This document shows positions 42,505 to 49,987 of a stretch of 64,000 nt of DNA, one piece after another; within the stretch, counting starts at the first letter, position 1; every line of letters begins with the position of its first letter. The notes below the pieces were generated by a model that saw only the letters and a list, made by a program, of their open reading frames with translations, had not been told where the DNA came from and searched no databases. Origin of the DNA: JBGPTF01 sp041490445 (GTDB lineage Bacteria; Acidobacteriota; Terriglobia; Acidiferrales; UBA7541); contig JBGPTF010000009.1 of NCBI GenBank assembly GCA_041490445.1, positions 101,751-165,750 on the forward strand, given 5' to 3'. Position numbers and translations under genes: made by a program.

Positions 42505-42960
42505 ATGAGAGAACTTCTGCGCCGCATTTTTCTGGTGGACCTGCTGAAAGGGTTGTGGCTCACCTTCCGTTATCAGAATCCGAAAAACATCTACACGGAG
42601 CAGTATCCGCAGGAGCGGCCGATGGTGGCGGAGCGTTACCGCGGGGCGCCCCGGCTGAACATCAATCCGGAAACCGGCGAAACACTCTGCATTTCGTGCA
42701 ATCTTTGCGCCTTGGCCTGCCCGGAAAACCTGATCGTGGTCGGCTGGTTGCGCGACGATGCCACGCGGCGCAAGGTACTCACGACCTTCACCTACGACAC
42801 CTCGCGTTGCATGTTCTGCGGCCTGTGCGAAGACGCTTGCCCGACCGATTGCCTCGAGCTGACGCAGGATTTCGAGATGGCGCAGTACAGCCGCGAAGGC
42901 GCCATCTGGGATCGCCACCTGCTGGAAGTCGGGCCAACTCCCGCGCACTATACGCGCTGA
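42505..42960 (+). CDS. nuoI: NADH-quinone oxidoreductase subunit I-like ferredoxin
   Basis: NuoI carries two [4Fe-4S] clusters (N6a/N6b) in complex I. The 151-residue protein has CISCNLCALACPENLI and CMFCGLCEDACPTDCLEL, the expected paired CxxCxxCxxxCP motifs. The NuoI-type lead-in TFRYQNPKNIYTEQYPQERP and tail (FEMAQYSREGAIWDRHLLE) are also present. Length and tail fit true NuoI rather than a generic ferredoxin. No other nuo gene is adjacent, so complex I must be encoded elsewhere or this is a stand-alone paralogue. The galT gene follows 118 bp later with its own promoter candidate. Confidence 0.9.
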   Translation: MRELLRRIFLVDLLKGLWLTFRYQNPKNIYTEQYPQERPMVAERYRGAPRLNINPETGETLCISCNLCALACPENLIVVGWLRDDATRRKVLTTFTYDTSRCMFCGLCEDACPTDCLELTQDFEMAQYSREGAIWDRHLLEVGPTPAHYTR

Positions 42961-43009
42961 CGGGCTATCACGGTGCATTCCCTCTGCAGAAACAATCGTC
43001 TTTCTTGCC

Positions 43010-43038
43010 TTGCTGAATTTTCCACTCTACGGTATAAA
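43010..43038 (+). promoter_or_regulatory. Candidate sigma-70 promoter for galT
   Basis: TTGCTG and TATAAA are separated by 17 bases, matching the sigma-70 consensus at 3/6 and 5/6 positions. The -10 box ends 40 bases upstream of the galT ATG at 43079. Prediction only. Confidence 0.4.
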
Positions 43039-43078
43039 CACGCGACCCTGACCATGGCACCCGCACAACCCTTCCGCG

Positions 43079-44059
43079 ATGGAACTTCGTAAAGATCCCA
43101 TCACTCGAAGCTGGGTCGTTGTCGGCCCGGCCGAACGTGTGCCGGTGCCGGCGGATCCCTGTCCATTGTGCCCGGGATATGAAGGCGAGACGCGCACCAT
43201 CCTGAAATACCCGGCGCAAGGTGCCTGGCAGGTCCGCGTGCTCCCGCATTTCCAGCCTCTCTATCACATCGAAGGTGAACCGGGCCGATCGGCGGAAGGG
43301 ATTTACGACCGCATGAATTTGGTCGGCGCACACGAGATCATCGTCGAGGCCCCGAATCACACGCAGGGGATCGCGGACATGGCCGACGAGGGCATCGGGA
43401 GCGTGCTCGATGCCTATTCCACGCGCATCAACGATTTGAAAGGCGATCCGCGATTCAAGTACGTGACTATTTTCAAGAACCGCGGAAAATTGGCGGGAGA
43501 GGAGTGGCCGCACCCGCATTCGCAGTTGACGGCCACGACGTTTGTCCCGCGCCGCATCCTGTACGAGCTGCGTGCTGCGCGCGAGTGGTTCCGCGAAAAG
43601 GAGCGTTGCGTCTTCTGCGACATCCTGCATCAGGAAGAAAAGGCCGGGAAGCGCCTGGTGGATAGCCAGGGCGACTACCTGGCATTCTGTCCCTATGCGG
43701 GCCGTGTGCCTTATGAAATCTGGATCGCGCCGCGCAAGCACAATCATCTTTTTGAGTTGCCGATGCCGGGGGAGAATCGCCGCAACCTGGCTTCGCTTCT
43801 CGGACGGGTTTTGCGTCGCGTGATGAAGATTTGCCAGGATTTTCACCTGGTGGTCCACACCGCGCCCAATACCCGGACGACGAAAGGCTCGCTGGCCGGC
43901 TACTGGAAGACGATTGCTTCGGATTACCACTGGCACATCGAAATCCTCCCGATCATCGCCGAGGGGAGCAAGTCGTACAGCATCAAGGAAGTGTATTTCA
44001 ATCCGGTGCTGCCCGAGGAGGCGGCGGCGCGCCTTCGCGAGCTGGACGTTTCGCGATGA
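43079..44059 (+). CDS. galT: Galactose-1-phosphate uridylyltransferase-like protein
   Basis: GalT exchanges UMP between UDP-glucose and galactose-1-phosphate through a histidine in a HIT-type HxHxQ motif. The 326-residue protein shows HPHSQL (after GKLAGEEW), zinc-site pairs CPLCPG near the N-terminus and CVFCDIL near residue 180, and the C-terminal HWHIEILPI motif. It is on the short side for GalT, and some relatives act on other sugar-1-phosphates, so galactose specificity is not certain. Its stop overlaps the YdcF-like gene start (ATGA), which shows coupling. Confidence 0.87.
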   Translation: MELRKDPITRSWVVVGPAERVPVPADPCPLCPGYEGETRTILKYPAQGAWQVRVLPHFQPLYHIEGEPGRSAEGIYDRMNLVGAHEIIVEAPNHTQGIADMADEGIGSVLDAYSTRINDLKGDPRFKYVTIFKNRGKLAGEEWPHPHSQLTATTFVPRRILYELRAAREWFREKERCVFCDILHQEEKAGKRLVDSQGDYLAFCPYAGRVPYEIWIAPRKHNHLFELPMPGENRRNLASLLGRVLRRVMKICQDFHLVVHTAPNTRTTKGSLAGYWKTIASDYHWHIEILPIIAEGSKSYSIKEVYFNPVLPEEAAARLRELDVSR

Positions 44060-44727
44060 AAACGCAGCGCGGCGGCATCTTCTTCAAGCTGCTCGCGCTC
44101 CTTTTCCTCCTTCTGCTTTTCCTGGGCGTCTACCTGGTGCGGCATCCGCTGCTGCGCGCCGCCGGCCATTTCTGGGTTGTGGACGAAGGCCCCATCCATG
44201 CCGACGCCATCATCCTGCTGAGCGATGACAATTACTTCGGCGACCGCGCGAACCGCGCTGCGGAATTGTTCCGCGCCGGCTGGGGGCCGATCGTCGTGGC
44301 GAGCGGCCGCGCCCTGCGGCCCTACGCCAGCATTTCCGATCTGATGCAGCGCGACCTGGTTGAGCGCGGCGTGCCCCTCACTGCTATTCTCCGCATGCCT
44401 CATCGTGCTGACAATACGCGGGAAGAGGCCATCGTGCTGCGGCAGTTGATTTCCGCGCGACGATGGCGGCGCGTGATCGTGGTTACGTCGAACTGGCACA
44501 GCCGCCGCGCCCGTTACATCTGCGCCCGGCTGTTTCCACCCGGCACAGAGCTCCGTGTAGCGGCCGCGCGCGATGCCGAGTACGATCCTGACACTTGGTG
44601 GGAATCCCGTGGCGGCGTCAAAAAGTTTTTTTACGAGACGCTCGGCATGATCGTCGCAATTTGGGAAGCGCGCCACAACCCCGAGCCGAGCTCCTCCGGG
44701 CTGTTCCTCTCGTCGGCGATTGACTGA
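44056..44727 (+). CDS. YdcF/DUF218-family membrane protein
   Basis: The 223-residue protein has one N-terminal membrane helix (FKLLALLFLLLLFLGVYLV) and a DUF218 (ElyC/SanA/YdcF) domain: DAIILLSDDN, IVVASGRAL, RMPHRADNTREEA and VVTSNWHSRRARYI. These proteins work in envelope maintenance, for example handling lipid-linked carriers, but no reaction is established. The ATG overlaps the galT stop by 4 bp, so the pair may act together in sugar-linked envelope metabolism. Confidence 0.86.
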   Translation: MKTQRGGIFFKLLALLFLLLLFLGVYLVRHPLLRAAGHFWVVDEGPIHADAIILLSDDNYFGDRANRAAELFRAGWGPIVVASGRALRPYASISDLMQRDLVERGVPLTAILRMPHRADNTREEAIVLRQLISARRWRRVIVVTSNWHSRRARYICARLFPPGTELRVAAARDAEYDPDTWWESRGGVKKFFYETLGMIVAIWEARHNPEPSSSGLFLSSAID

Positions 44728-44784
44728 CCGTGGGGGGGGGTGTGCCCCCCTTGCAGCCTAAGGCGTTACTGGCCTTTAGGGCAG

Positions 44785-44813
44785 TTTACAGGCGCCCCGG
44801 TCTGTACTATAGT
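44785..44813 (+). promoter_or_regulatory. Sigma-70 promoter for the bactofilin gene
   Basis: TTTACA and TATAGT are separated by exactly 17 bases, 5/6 matches in each box. The -10 ends 73 bases upstream of the bactofilin ATG at 44887. This is the best promoter I could find in the window. Confidence 0.6.
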
Positions 44814-44886
44814 TCCGTAACCTGTCCGACCCCGTCTGGTGCTACTGCCCCCGGACGGCCCCGGAGCTGCTGGCCAGGAGGATCCC

Positions 44887-45429
44887 ATGTGGCGGAAGCA
44901 GACGGAGGCACGACCCTCCACACCAAAGGCGGAGACCTATGCGCCGCCTGTGGCTGCGCCCAGGGCGCCCCAGGCAGTGGAGCACATGACCTCTCCAGTA
45001 TCCGTGCCAGTTCCTTCCAGTGGAGCGACCCGCCTGACACCGGGGATTTCGGTGAAAGGCGCCTTCTCGGGGCAGGCAGACATGTTCGTTGACGGGGAAC
45101 TCGAAGGCAGCGTGAACCTTCCGGAATCATCGGTGACGGTGGGGCAGAATGGCCGCGTTTCCGCGGATATCGCGGCTCGCGAAATTATCGTGCAGGGCGC
45201 CGTGCACGGCAATCTCCATGGGCGCGAGCGGGTTTTGCTCGGACGCTCGAGCCGAGTGAACGGCGACGTGGAAACCCAGCGCATCATGATTGAAGACGGG
45301 GCGCGCTTCCGCGGCCACATTACAATGGTTCGCGTCAAAGAAAAACAGCCGGTGGCCGATACTTCGAAGGAAGAGGCCCCGGCATCGTTAGGGGCGGTTT
45401 CCTTGCGTCCGAAAGAGGGTCTCTCCTAG
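44887..45429 (+). CDS. Bactofilin (polymer-forming cytoskeletal protein)
   Basis: Bactofilins assemble into filaments that localise envelope enzymes. The 180-residue protein has a disordered N-terminal third (proline/alanine-rich, to about residue 50). The beta-helical DUF583 core follows (about 52-150) with its glycine-rich rungs: ISVKGAFSGQADMFVDGELE, VTVGQNGRVSADIAAREIIV and GAVHGNLHGRERVLLG. The start is the ATG after CAGGAGGATCCC. The methyltransferase gene begins 3 bp after the stop. No M23 peptidase partner gene is beside it. Confidence 0.9.
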   Translation: MWRKQTEARPSTPKAETYAPPVAAPRAPQAVEHMTSPVSVPVPSSGATRLTPGISVKGAFSGQADMFVDGELEGSVNLPESSVTVGQNGRVSADIAAREIIVQGAVHGNLHGRERVLLGRSSRVNGDVETQRIMIEDGARFRGHITMVRVKEKQPVADTSKEEAPASLGAVSLRPKEGLS

Positions 45430-45432
45430 CCC

Positions 45433-46128
45433 ATGGCGTGGCTCGCGAAAAATCGCGGGGTGACGATCAAGGCGCAGACCGTGGGCGCAGGTCCCACGGC
45501 GGCGAGCCCGGTGGCCGCAGCGCGCTCCGCTCGAGCCTCGAACGGGCTGAAAGAGTTTCTTTGGCTGCTGAACGACGTGGAGCATGGGCGGTTGCTCGAC
45601 CTCGGGCCGGTGTGGCAGTCCACGGTCGGCTTCTTTACGGAGCGCGGATTCCGCGTTTCCACCGACGACCTGCTTCGCACCTGGAAAGATTTTTGCGGTG
45701 CTGAGGAAGCCCGCTTGCGCGAAGAAGCGGGCGCCAACAATGGTTTTGAGGTTCCTCGCGAAGAGATTGCCGATCGTTTCCTCGAATACTCGCTTGCGTA
45801 TCCGCCGGAAGACTTCCATGCAATTCTCGCGTGGGATTTGTTCGACTACCTGGACGACGAGCTACTGCCGCGCGTGATTGCGAGGCTGTACGATGTGCTC
45901 CGGCCGGGAGGCCTGGTGCTCGGAGTCTTTCACAGTCGCACGGCTGAGAAGTTCCACCGCTATCGCATCCTCGATCCGCTGTCCCTCGAGCTCGTCCCTG
46001 CACCGGGGTACTGTCCGCACCGGCGCATCTTCCAGAATCGAGAAATCCTCAACTTGTTTGGCCAGTTTCGCTCTTCAAAAACTTTTGTGGGGCGCGACCA
46101 GCTCCGCGAAGGCCTGTTCGTCAAGTAG
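45433..46128 (+). CDS. SAM-dependent methyltransferase-like protein
   Basis: The 231-residue protein has a class I methyltransferase layout. The motif I region reads LLDLGPVWQSTVGFFTERG, which lacks the usual GxGxG. An acidic loop (VSTDDLL) follows, and then ILAWDLFDYLDDELLPRVIARLYDVLRPGG matches the post-motif region in two halves. Substrate unknown. It lies 3 bp after the bactofilin stop with no own ribosome site visible, so translation is probably coupled. A terminator with a preceding structured region begins within 250 bp. Confidence 0.8.
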   Translation: MAWLAKNRGVTIKAQTVGAGPTAASPVAAARSARASNGLKEFLWLLNDVEHGRLLDLGPVWQSTVGFFTERGFRVSTDDLLRTWKDFCGAEEARLREEAGANNGFEVPREEIADRFLEYSLAYPPEDFHAILAWDLFDYLDDELLPRVIARLYDVLRPGGLVLGVFHSRTAEKFHRYRILDPLSLELVPAPGYCPHRRIFQNREILNLFGQFRSSKTFVGRDQLREGLFVK

Positions 46129-46436
46129 CGAACGGCACCTTTCGGCTCTTGTTTCCTCCCCGCCTGCTGCTCACGTTCCCCGATACCGGGGCCTTGCATT
46201 TTCGGCCGCGGAAGCGTAAAAGGCAGGTAGAAAGTGTTTGTGCACGGAGGGAGGCATGACTCCACCGGGCGTAGAAATTTAGCCAGCATCTGCACACCGC
46301 TCTCGCGGTGCGAGCCGCTGACGGCGCCTTCGGCGACGCCACGGAGATAGATGAGACGAAGCGGAGAGCTGCCAGGCTCTCCGCTTCGCTTTTTTGCGGG
46401 GAATAACTTCAGCCCATCCGCGCCAAGCAGACGGCG
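46129..46436. other. Intergenic region with structured, terminator-ended sequence
   Basis: The 308-bp gap lies between the convergent methyltransferase and DedA genes. It holds a hairpin CTCGC/GCGAG (46302-46314), an inverted-repeat pair around GGCG/CGCC (46323-46340), an 8-codon open frame with a strong ribosome-site-like sequence (46256-46282), and a strong intrinsic terminator at 46357-46395. It may be the 3' untranslated region of the bactofilin operon or a separate small RNA. Confidence 0.55.
46357..46395 (+). terminator. Strong intrinsic terminator
   Basis: CGAAGCGGAGAGC and GCTCTCCGCTTCG form a perfect 13-bp stem with 6-base loop TGCCAG, followed by C and six T. It terminates rightward transcription 229 bp past the methyltransferase stop. 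On the minus strand no T run follows, so it is not an efficient DedA terminator. Confidence 0.85.
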
Positions 46437-47120
46437 CTAATCCTTCTCGGGTTCGACACTGGGTGAAGGTGCGGCCCTTTGTCCGCCGCTGGCTGGCTGC
46501 TTGGAGCGGCGCATCCGCAGGGCCTGAATAATCGGCGGAATCAGCGAAAGGAAAATGACGACGGCAATGACCCAGTGGATCTGCTTGTCGATGTGGGGGA
46601 CTGCGGAGCCCAGCGTGAATCCGAGCAAGACCATGCTCCAGACCCAGAAGAATCCGCCAAAGATGTCGTACGCCAGATAGCGCGGGTAGCTCATGCGGGC
46701 AGCGCCCGCCACAGGCGCGCAAAACGTCCGCACGATCGGCACAAAACGCGCCAACACAATCGTCTTGCCACCGTATTTTTCGTAGAACGCGTGCGCCTGC
46801 TCCAGGTGGCGCTTCCTGAAGAAACGCGAATTCTCGCGGCCGTAGAGGCTTGCCCCTGCTCTCCGTCCGATCCAGTAACCGAGCTGGTCACCTGCGATTG
46901 CGCAGACCGTCACCAGGGCCAGCAACCAGGCCAGCTTGAGATGTCCGGCGGCCGCGAAAACTCCTGCCGTGACCAGCAGGGAATCGCCCGGTAGGAAGAA
47001 GCCCACCAAGAGGCCGGTCTCGACGAAAACGATCGTACAGACGAGCGCGATGCCGCCCCACTGGATGAGGCCTTGCACGTCGTAGAGGTGTTGCAGCAGT
47101 TCTTTGAGAAACTCGACCAT
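46437..47120 (-). CDS. DedA/SNARE-associated family membrane protein
   Basis: DedA proteins are polytopic inner-membrane proteins; some act as lipid (undecaprenyl phosphate or phosphatidylethanolamine) scramblases. The 227-residue protein has the family's GFFLPGDSLLVTAGVFA motif, the acidic position in CAIAGDQLGYWIGRRAG, and the RFVPIVRTFCAPVAGAARM motif with two conserved arginines. Three to four C-terminal membrane helices and a basic, proline-rich tail follow. The ATG has GAGGAGACGA upstream. Confidence 0.92.
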   Translation of the reverse strand: MVEFLKELLQHLYDVQGLIQWGGIALVCTIVFVETGLLVGFFLPGDSLLVTAGVFAAAGHLKLAWLLALVTVCAIAGDQLGYWIGRRAGASLYGRENSRFFRKRHLEQAHAFYEKYGGKTIVLARFVPIVRTFCAPVAGAARMSYPRYLAYDIFGGFFWVWSMVLLGFTLGSAVPHIDKQIHWVIAVVIFLSLIPPIIQALRMRRSKQPASGGQRAAPSPSVEPEKD

Positions 47121-47345
47121 TCGTCTCCTCGGCGGCCCTCCGCGGCCTGTTGACCGTTCGACTGGCGCGCGAACGTGTTTCTAGAATAACAGAAAGGATT
47201 CACATACTGCCTGATTTACAGGCCCCCCTTAAGTCTTAGTACTTTGCTCCTACAAGTTTTGGACCCCTGTACCATAGGACAGAACGCCGGTTCCCTCCAC
47301 AATTGGTCCCGTCGGCAACAAATCTAACGACTGAGGGACACACAA

Positions 47346-47552
47346 ATGGAAGGCGGATACGCAATCTGGATGGGACAGCCGATCATCCTTCGAGTTGCTG
47401 CGGGGAATTTGCGAGTGCCGCTGCGCGGACGGCTGGTGGGGGAGACAAATGAAGCCCTTCGCCTCCGCATCGCCGAAAGCTGGGACGTGGACATCTTCAA
47501 GACCATGGTTGTTGCAGTCGAGCAAGACAATCCGGTTTACGTGATCCAGTAG
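47346..47552 (+). CDS. Small unknown protein (68 aa)
   Basis: I do not recognise this protein. The ATG follows GAGGGACACACAA, a fair ribosome site at longish spacing. The 68 residues (MEGGYAIWMGQPIIL at the start, ending DNPVYVIQ) are predicted to be mostly beta strands with a short helix; there is no signal peptide or membrane segment. A second small gene starts 15 bp after its stop, and a strong terminator follows that, so the pair forms a compact two-gene unit between DedA and the symporter. Translation signals and the closed transcription unit argue that it is real. Confidence 0.65.
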   Translation: MEGGYAIWMGQPIILRVAAGNLRVPLRGRLVGETNEALRLRIAESWDVDIFKTMVVAVEQDNPVYVIQ

Positions 47553-47567
47553 CCAGAGAGGTCTGAG

Positions 47568-47765
47568 ATGAGCGCCGCTGCCAACAACCCGATGGACCGC
47601 ACCAACGGGACACCGCAGGGGTTCCCAGCGCAATCGCGCGTGCTGCGGATGATGAGTCCTGGAGCTCTTCGGGACGCCGTGGACGGTGTTCTGAACGCGG
47701 CGATCGCTTTCAGCTTGCAGCAGGTTCTCAAGATTCTCCTGATGGCGCGCCGCTTCAATTACTAA
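47568..47765 (+). CDS. Small unknown protein (65 aa), amphipathic
   Basis: I do not recognise this protein. The ATG follows GAGAGGTCTGAG. The N-terminal 25 residues are polar. The rest is a helix (ALRDAVDGVLNAAIAFSLQQ then VLKILLMARR) that is amphipathic and could lie on a membrane. Its stop is 47 bp before an intrinsic terminator. It is probably co-transcribed with the 68-residue gene 15 bp upstream. Confidence 0.65.
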   Translation: MSAAANNPMDRTNGTPQGFPAQSRVLRMMSPGALRDAVDGVLNAAIAFSLQQVLKILLMARRFNY

Positions 47766-47812
47766 GCGCGTCCGACGTCAAGTTTCCTTCGGCCCAGAAG
47801 CCTCTCACCCCC

Positions 47813-47856
47813 GAGCCCCGGGTTTGCTTCCCCCCAACCCGGGGCTCTTCATTTTT
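47813..47856 (+). terminator. Intrinsic terminator after the small-gene pair
   Basis: GAGCCCCGGGTT and AACCCGGGGCTC form a perfect 12-bp stem around an 11-base loop, followed by TTCATTTTTC. It ends the two-gene unit at 47346-47765 and separates it from the symporter gene at 47929. Confidence 0.85.
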
Positions 47857-47928
47857 CGGAGCAACCCCAGACATTTCCTTTGACAGCGCATCGCCCAGCG
47901 ATAAAACTGAGCAGGCGCAGCCGCGCCG

Positions 47929-49737
47929 ATGAAGCTCAGCCTATCCGACTGGTGGGCGATTGCAGCGTACCTGGCCCTCACGCTGCTGCTGGGGCTGTAT
48001 TTTCGACGCCGGTCGAGCCGCAGCACGGAGGAATACTTCGTCTCCGGGCGCGGCGTGGCATGGTGGCTGGCAGGCACCTCAATGGTTGCCACCACGTTCG
48101 GCGCCGATACGCCCCTGGTCGTCACCGGTCTCGTTTATTCCCACGGCATCGCCGGCAACTGGCTCTGGTGGAGCCTGCTCCCATCCGGGATGATGACGGT
48201 GTTCCTCTTCGCGCGACTGTGGGTGCGCGCGGGGCTGCTCACCGACGTTGCCTTCGCCGAGTTGCGCTATTCGGGGCGCCCCGCGGCATTTCTCCGCGGC
48301 TTCCGCGCGCTTTATCTCGGGCTGCTGATGAACTGCCTGATCCTCGGGTGGGTCACAAAAGCGATGACCACCGTCGTCAGCGTGACTCTGGGGATTGACG
48401 AGCGCGCCGCACTCGCGATTTGCGTCTTTTTCCTGATTCCGTTCACCGGCTTGTACGTTTCGCTGGGCGGTCTGTGGGGCGTGCTCTGGACGGATCTATT
48501 CCAGTTTGTGCTCAAAATGGGGGTGGTGATTGCGGTGGCGTGGTACGCCGTCGCCGCTGCTGGAGGAATGCACGCGCTCCTGGGGAAGCTCGAGGCGATG
48601 CGCGCGGCTGCCGGACCCGCGGCAGCCGACGCCACCGGTTTCTTTCCGGATTTTTCGCGCGGATTTGCTAGCGAAGCGCTTTGGACGCTGCCGGTGCTGA
48701 CCTTCTGCGTCTATCTCGGCGTGCAGTGGTGGGCCTTCTGGTATCCGGGATCGGAGCCGGGCGGGGGCGGGTACGTGGCGCAGCGCATCTTGAGCGCTCC
48801 CGACGAGCGGCAAGGCGTGCTCTCTGTTCTCTGGTTCAACTTTGCGCATTATGCGCTGCGCTCGTGGCCGTGGATCCTCGCGGCTCTCGCCGTGATCGCG
48901 ATGTATCCGGGCCTGGCGCATCCCGAATCCGGCTACATTCGCATCGCGCTCGATCATTTGCCGCGCGCGTGGCGCGGATTGCTGGTCGCGGGATTTCTTG
49001 CCGCGTTCATGTCCACGATTGCGACGCATCTGAACTGGGGCAGCTCGTATCTCGTGACCGATGTTTATCGTCGGTTTTTGCGGCGCACGGCGAGCGAGTC
49101 GCACTACGTGAAGGTCTCCCGCTGGGCCACGGTCTTGCTCGTTGTTCTGGCCGCGTGGGTTTCCTGGGAACTGGCCTCCATTCGCTCGGGATGGGAATTC
49201 GTTCTCGAAGTCGGAGCGGGTACCGGCAGCGTGTATCTGCTGCGTTGGTATTGGTGGCGGATCAATGCGTGGAGCGAGATTGCGGCGATGGCCACCGCGC
49301 TGGTCGTCTCTTCCATGCTTCATTGGGTGCAACCGTTTGCGGGGTCCGAAGCCGTCGTGTTTTCGAAATCCGCGCTCACGACAACGGGGCTCACATCATT
49401 GGTGTGGGTCGTGGTGACGCTGCTGACGCCGCCGGAGCCGCAAGAAACGCTGCTGAGCTTCTACCGTCGTGTTCGCCCGGATGCGCGTGGATGGCGCCCG
49501 ATCGCGGAGCTCGCCGGCGATGTGGCAGCCATCCGCGACCTTGGCCGCAATCTAGTGAGCTGGATTGTCGGCTGCGCGATGGTTTATGCCGCTCTGTTCG
49601 GGGTAGGGAAGCTCTGCCTGCAGGCGTGGACTAGCGGCGCAGTGCTGCTTCTTGTCGCGTGCGCTTGCGCCGCTGTTCTCTACCGAGATCTCTCCCGAGG
49701 CCCCAGTACACCGCTGCTGCGTGATCCCCAGCGTTGA
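47929..49737 (+). CDS. Sodium:solute symporter family protein
   Basis: A 602-residue SSF (SLC5-type) transporter with about 13 membrane helices. It opens MKLSLSDWWAIAAYLALTLL with STEEYFVSGRGVAWWLAGTS, the family's TM1-TM2 signature. Sodium-coupled uptake is expected; the substrate (sugar, amino acid, carboxylate) is not readable. The C-terminal 80 residues include a short soluble segment (PPEPQETLLSFYRRVRPD) and a final helical pair. An earlier in-frame ATG is absent, and no clear ribosome site precedes the start. Confidence 0.9.
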   Translation: MKLSLSDWWAIAAYLALTLLLGLYFRRRSSRSTEEYFVSGRGVAWWLAGTSMVATTFGADTPLVVTGLVYSHGIAGNWLWWSLLPSGMMTVFLFARLWVRAGLLTDVAFAELRYSGRPAAFLRGFRALYLGLLMNCLILGWVTKAMTTVVSVTLGIDERAALAICVFFLIPFTGLYVSLGGLWGVLWTDLFQFVLKMGVVIAVAWYAVAAAGGMHALLGKLEAMRAAAGPAAADATGFFPDFSRGFASEALWTLPVLTFCVYLGVQWWAFWYPGSEPGGGGYVAQRILSAPDERQGVLSVLWFNFAHYALRSWPWILAALAVIAMYPGLAHPESGYIRIALDHLPRAWRGLLVAGFLAAFMSTIATHLNWGSSYLVTDVYRRFLRRTASESHYVKVSRWATVLLVVLAAWVSWELASIRSGWEFVLEVGAGTGSVYLLRWYWWRINAWSEIAAMATALVVSSMLHWVQPFAGSEAVVFSKSALTTTGLTSLVWVVVTLLTPPEPQETLLSFYRRVRPDARGWRPIAELAGDVAAIRDLGRNLVSWIVGCAMVYAALFGVGKLCLQAWTSGAVLLLVACACAAVLYRDLSRGPSTPLLRDPQR

Positions 49738-49776
49738 AGAGGAACCGCAAAGTCGGGGTTCTTCACATCTAAAACA

Positions 49777-49801
49777 GAAGGCCCGCCATAGGCGGGCCTT
49801 C
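49777..49801 (-). terminator. Intrinsic terminator (minus strand), between convergent genes
   Basis: A perfect 11-bp stem GAAGGCCCGCC/GGCGGGCCTTC has a 3-base loop. On the minus strand it is followed by TGTTTTAG, so it suits leftward transcription from the DUF6599-like gene ending at 49988, about 190 bp away. It may also act, less well, on the symporter transcript. Confidence 0.65.
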
Positions 49802-49987
49802 AAGGGGACAAAGCTCCAGAGCCAATGCGCGGATGGCTCAGAACTCTTTCCTCATCGCGCAGTCTAGAAGAGCCTCCCAAACGAAGTCAAGCCGGAAAAT
49901 GCTCACGGTGGAAAATCACAAGTCCCCTATTGTCAGACGCTTACGTCCGACGCCTCGGGGAAGTTTGCAGCGGAGACCATGAGGGAT

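Noticed and set aside
44731..44750. GC-rich hairpin of nine G, TGTG, six C after the YdcF-like gene
   Set aside because: There is no following T run, so I do not call it a terminator, although a weak pause is possible.
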